NCBI GenBank assembly: GCA_030625815.1
Contig: DAOUQF010000004.1
Location: 1-64,000, forward strand
DNA: 64,000 bases
Direction: 5' to 3'
Source of the DNA: Eubacteriales bacterium
GTDB lineage: Bacteria > Bacillota > Clostridia > Tissierellales > GPF-1
Shown here: piece by piece, positions 61,922 through 64,000 of the stretch
How the letters are laid out: every line of letters begins with the position of its first letter
Position numbering within the stretch: position 1 is the first letter of the stretch
Made by a program: the position numbers and the translations under genes
Notes under the pieces: generated by a model
What the model was told of the DNA's origin: nothing
What the model saw: only the letters and a program-made list of their open reading frames with translations
Database searches by the model: none

Positions 61922-62878
61922 TCACACAACCTTAATACAGAATTCTTTGCAGGCCTTGGCGCAATATCCGCACCGAACACATAGGGACTGATCCAAAACA
62001 ACGGCTTTGCCGTCTCGAAGCCCCAGTGCGTTTTGTTGACAAGCTTCAACGCAATGTCCGCAGCCTACACACCAATCTGCTATCTTTAATTTTTTTTCCT
62101 GAAAATGAAAACGCTCCTGTTCGGATTGCGTCCAAGTTCGATCCACGATGCTTCGAACGTTCAAATCAACTTCCGTTTTACTTTGCATCCCAATGGCAAT
62201 CACCGCATCCGGGAATTCCTCGTGAAGATACGAAATCGCCTGGGGATATTCCTTCAAAAGATGACCCCCGCCCAAGGGTTTCATCAAATAGCAGCCTATT
62301 CCACGAGCAATCTGCTCATGTATGGCTTCTTCCATCTCCATTCTTTCCCCATCCACAATGCCAATCCCTCGTCGATTGATCAAAGGATGAATCACATCCA
62401 TTGACGGAATAGTCGACGCCGCTTTTACCCCTCGAACAAAATGCGTCGAATAACCAATCCCTCGAATCACGCCTTTTTGCTTTTGTTCCAAAAAATACGC
62501 TATCGCTTCTCTATGACCCCTCAAGGTGTGTTCGCTTTCCTGTTCGTGAAGCATCATCAGATCCAAGTAGTCCGTGCCAACCTCCGTCAAGGCTCGCTCC
62601 AGACTTTCTTGAGCGGTCTTCCGATCATACGCATAACACTTTGTCGACAAGACAAACTCCCTTCGCTTCACCCGGTTGAGAAGGGCGCGAAAATGCGCGT
62701 AGTTTCCGTACAATTCCGCCGTATCAAAGAAATTGATTTGATGCTCTTTGATCGCATATGCAAACAACTCCGCGGCTTCCTCTGCAGAAAAATTCTTCTG
62801 GAGCCGGCTCGTTGTCAAACTGCCAAAACAAATTTTCGAAACGCGAATTCCCGTCGTACCTAATTCAGTAAACTGCAT
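61922..62878 (-). CDS. aldo/keto reductase fused to a two-cluster ferredoxin domain
   Basis: 318-aa protein. The AKR barrel (about 1-255) has the Asp and Tyr of FFDTAELYGNY near 52 and Lys in LSTKCY near 78. The C-terminal domain has two CxxCxxCxxxC motifs (CVGCGHCVEAC, CVRCGYCAKAC) for two [4Fe-4S] clusters. It resembles clostridial ferredoxin-linked aldo/keto reductases of unknown substrate. It is inserted between ireB and ruvX in an otherwise conserved cluster. ATG 62878 follows AAGAGG. Confidence 0.87.
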   Translation of the reverse strand: MQFTELGTTGIRVSKICFGSLTTSRLQKNFSAEEAAELFAYAIKEHQINFFDTAELYGNYAHFRALLNRVKRREFVLSTKCYAYDRKTAQESLERALTEVGTDYLDLMMLHEQESEHTLRGHREAIAYFLEQKQKGVIRGIGYSTHFVRGVKAASTIPSMDVIHPLINRRGIGIVDGERMEMEEAIHEQIARGIGCYLMKPLGGGHLLKEYPQAISYLHEEFPDAVIAIGMQSKTEVDLNVRSIVDRTWTQSEQERFHFQEKKLKIADWCVGCGHCVEACQQNALGLRDGKAVVLDQSLCVRCGYCAKACKEFCIKVV

Positions 62879-62901
62879 AAATTCCTCTTTCACTTAAAGA
62901 A

Positions 62902-62928
62902 AAGTACAGCAAATACGGCTGTACTTTC
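62902..62928 (-). terminator. ireB terminator
   Basis: A 10-bp perfect stem (AAAGTACAGC and complement) around a 7-nt loop, followed by TCTTT on the minus strand, between ireB and the aldo/keto reductase. Confidence 0.75.
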
Positions 62929-62934
62929 TTCCCC

Positions 62935-63213
62935 TTACTTGGTCACATTATTTTGAATATACTCGCGCAGAATTTCTTCCAATAATTCATCCCGCTCAAT
63001 TCTACGAATCAGGCTCCTCGCGTTGTTGTAGCTTGTAATATACGTCGGATCCCCTGATAAGAAATAGCCGATCAGTTGATTGATTGAATGATACCCTTTC
63101 TCTTCAAGCGCTAGATAGACGTCGCGTAGAATTTCTTTTGCATCATTTTTATCGTCGACTGCAACCTGTAAATGAATGGTATGATTTGAATCAACGGTTT
63201 TTTCTTCTGTCAT
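62935..63213 (-). CDS. ireB: IreB-family regulatory phosphoprotein (UPF0297)
   Basis: 92-aa protein of the IreB/YrzL family, in which N-terminal threonines are targets of a PASTA Ser/Thr kinase controlling envelope homeostasis. The core [27 protein letters not shown] is diagnostic. It is directly downstream of alaS, as in most Firmicutes. ATG 63213 follows AGAAAGGAG at slightly long spacing. Confidence 0.92.
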   Translation of the reverse strand: MTEEKTVDSNHTIHLQVAVDDKNDAKEILRDVYLALEEKGYHSINQLIGYFLSGDPTYITSYNNARSLIRRIERDELLEEILREYIQNNVTK

Positions 63214-63269
63214 AATGGTATCACTCCTTTCTCTCAAATTATACCACAGAAAGAAGATCCATCAAGGAT

Positions 63270-64000
63270 TTATAAAAACTTCTTCGCCTCTTCTTTAGCA
63301 AAAGTCAAAATTTCATCAATTTTTTCCGTGTTCGGAGCGCCTGCTTGCGCCATATTGGGACGTCCGCCACCGCCGCCGCCAGCCAATTTCGCCATGGCGC
63401 GAATCAAATTTCCTGCATGGAATCCTTTTTTCACAAGATCTTCACTGCCGGAAACAAGAAGCAACAGCTTGCCTTTCGACTCTGTAACCCCCGCAAACAA
63501 ATATGATGGGGATTGATCCTTCATGCGATCCATCAGGCCTCGCAATCCATCGCCGTCTTGTCCCTCGAAAGCCGCAATCAAGACTTTGGTTTCGCCCACA
63601 ACCTCTACTGCATCAAAGATCGATTCAAACATTTGATTGCGCAATTGAGCCGTCGCTTGCTCCAATTCCTTCTTCAATTGCTTCTGCTCCGCCAAAAGGT
63701 CAGAGACTCGACCTATCAAATTGTCCTTTTTCGTGCGTAAGAGTACCGCCATTTCAGCCTGTTCCTTCTCCAATTCGTTTGTATAGGCATAGGCCGACTT
63801 GCCCGTAACCGCTTCAATTCTTCGTACACCTGCCGCAATCCCGTTTTCATGCAAGATCTTGAAAATTCCAATATCGCCGGATCGAGAAACATGGGTTCCT
63901 CCACACAGCTCTTGGCTGTATCCTTCCACCGATACAACCCGCACCTTATCCCCGTATTTGTCAGAGAACAAAGCCGTCGCTCCAGATTGAACCGCCTCTT
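63270..64000 (-). CDS. alaS: alanine-tRNA ligase, C-terminal part (5' end outside window)
   Basis: The frame is open to the window edge, so only about the last 243 residues are seen. They include the ALFSDKYGDKVRVVSV stretch and CGGTHVSRSGDIG of the editing domain, a coiled coil, and the Gly-rich C-Ala domain (GGGGGGRPNMAQAG) that binds tRNA. The aminoacylation domain lies beyond the window. Confidence 0.96.
   Translation of the reverse strand, partial: EAVQSGATALFSDKYGDKVRVVSVEGYSQELCGGTHVSRSGDIGIFKILHENGIAAGVRRIEAVTGKSAYAYTNELEKEQAEMAVLLRTKKDNLIGRVSDLLAEQKQLKKELEQATAQLRNQMFESIFDAVEVVGETKVLIAAFEGQDGDGLRGLMDRMKDQSPSYLFAGVTESKGKLLLLVSGSEDLVKKGFHAGNLIRAMAKLAGGGGGGRPNMAQAGAPNTEKIDEILTFAKEEAKKFL

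Noticed and set aside
1-64000. CRISPR array, tRNA/rRNA genes, insertion sequences, prophage
   Set aside because: No spaced direct repeats, tRNA cloverleaf, rRNA core sequence, transposase or phage structural gene was recognised on either strand.

Overview
The window is about 64 kb of gene-dense, moderate-GC Firmicute chromosome that reads as Clostridia-type housekeeping DNA. Supporting features are an IspH-ribosomal S1 fusion, a ferredoxin-dependent 2-oxoacid oxidoreductase, RNase Y and RNase J, CGAAC-N4-GTTCG LexA boxes, TTGACA/TATAAT promoters and AGGAGG ribosome binding sites. It is probably an anaerobe that uses selenium in tRNA. It is probably asporogenous: three conserved neighbourhoods that carry sporulation genes in endospore formers are present here without them (efp-asp23, recN-nudF and scpB-rluB). 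No tRNA, rRNA, CRISPR array, insertion sequence or prophage was seen.

Plus strand, 1-15 kb: the end of an M16 peptidase gene, then ftsK/spoIIIE, mnmH, rimO, pgsA, recA (with its SOS box), rny, a korDABC-rpiR operon, and cmk-ispH/rpsA. A bidirectional terminator separates this from a minus-strand unit of two XRE regulators and an aminotransferase (15.1-17.3 kb). Plus strand, 17.5-25.6 kb: miaB-mutS-mutL-miaA and a methionine gamma-lyase-like gene. At 25.7-27.9 kb, lexA and a yneA-like division inhibitor diverge around three LexA boxes, and a Xer-type recombinase converges on yneA.

Minus strand, 27.9-38.9 kb: purB, an aspartate-type aminotransferase, a carboxyltransferase, mnmM, a small unknown protein, rluB-scpB-scpA, a site-2 protease, nudF, recN, argR and tlyA. 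Next comes the most striking locus. A roughly 577-nt structured RNA with its own consensus promoter and intrinsic terminator lies between ispA and a 188-aa membrane protein carrying a DxxxD motif. Position, size, structure and partner identify it as an OLE (ornate, large, extremophilic) RNA and its protein OapA. The cluster continues upstream with ispA, xseB, xseA, a Kae1/TsaD-like gene, nusB, asp23 and efp.

Minus strand, 44.8-55.1 kb: a 13-gene type IV pilus operon (pilB, T, C, D, M, N, O, five pilin-like genes, then aroK) behind a consensus promoter and a terminator-like leader hairpin. Minus strand, 55-64 kb: yqeG, udk, a U32 tRNA hydroxylation protein, trmR, mltG, rnjA, fur, yrzB, ruvX, a ferredoxin-fused aldo/keto reductase, ireB and the 3' half of alaS.

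Three themes recur. The first is tRNA anticodon-loop modification (mnmH, mnmM, trhP, trmR, miaA, miaB). The second is DNA repair and SOS (recA, lexA, yneA, mutSL, recN, xseAB, ruvX). The third is the OLE RNA-protein complex inside the isoprenoid/repair operon.
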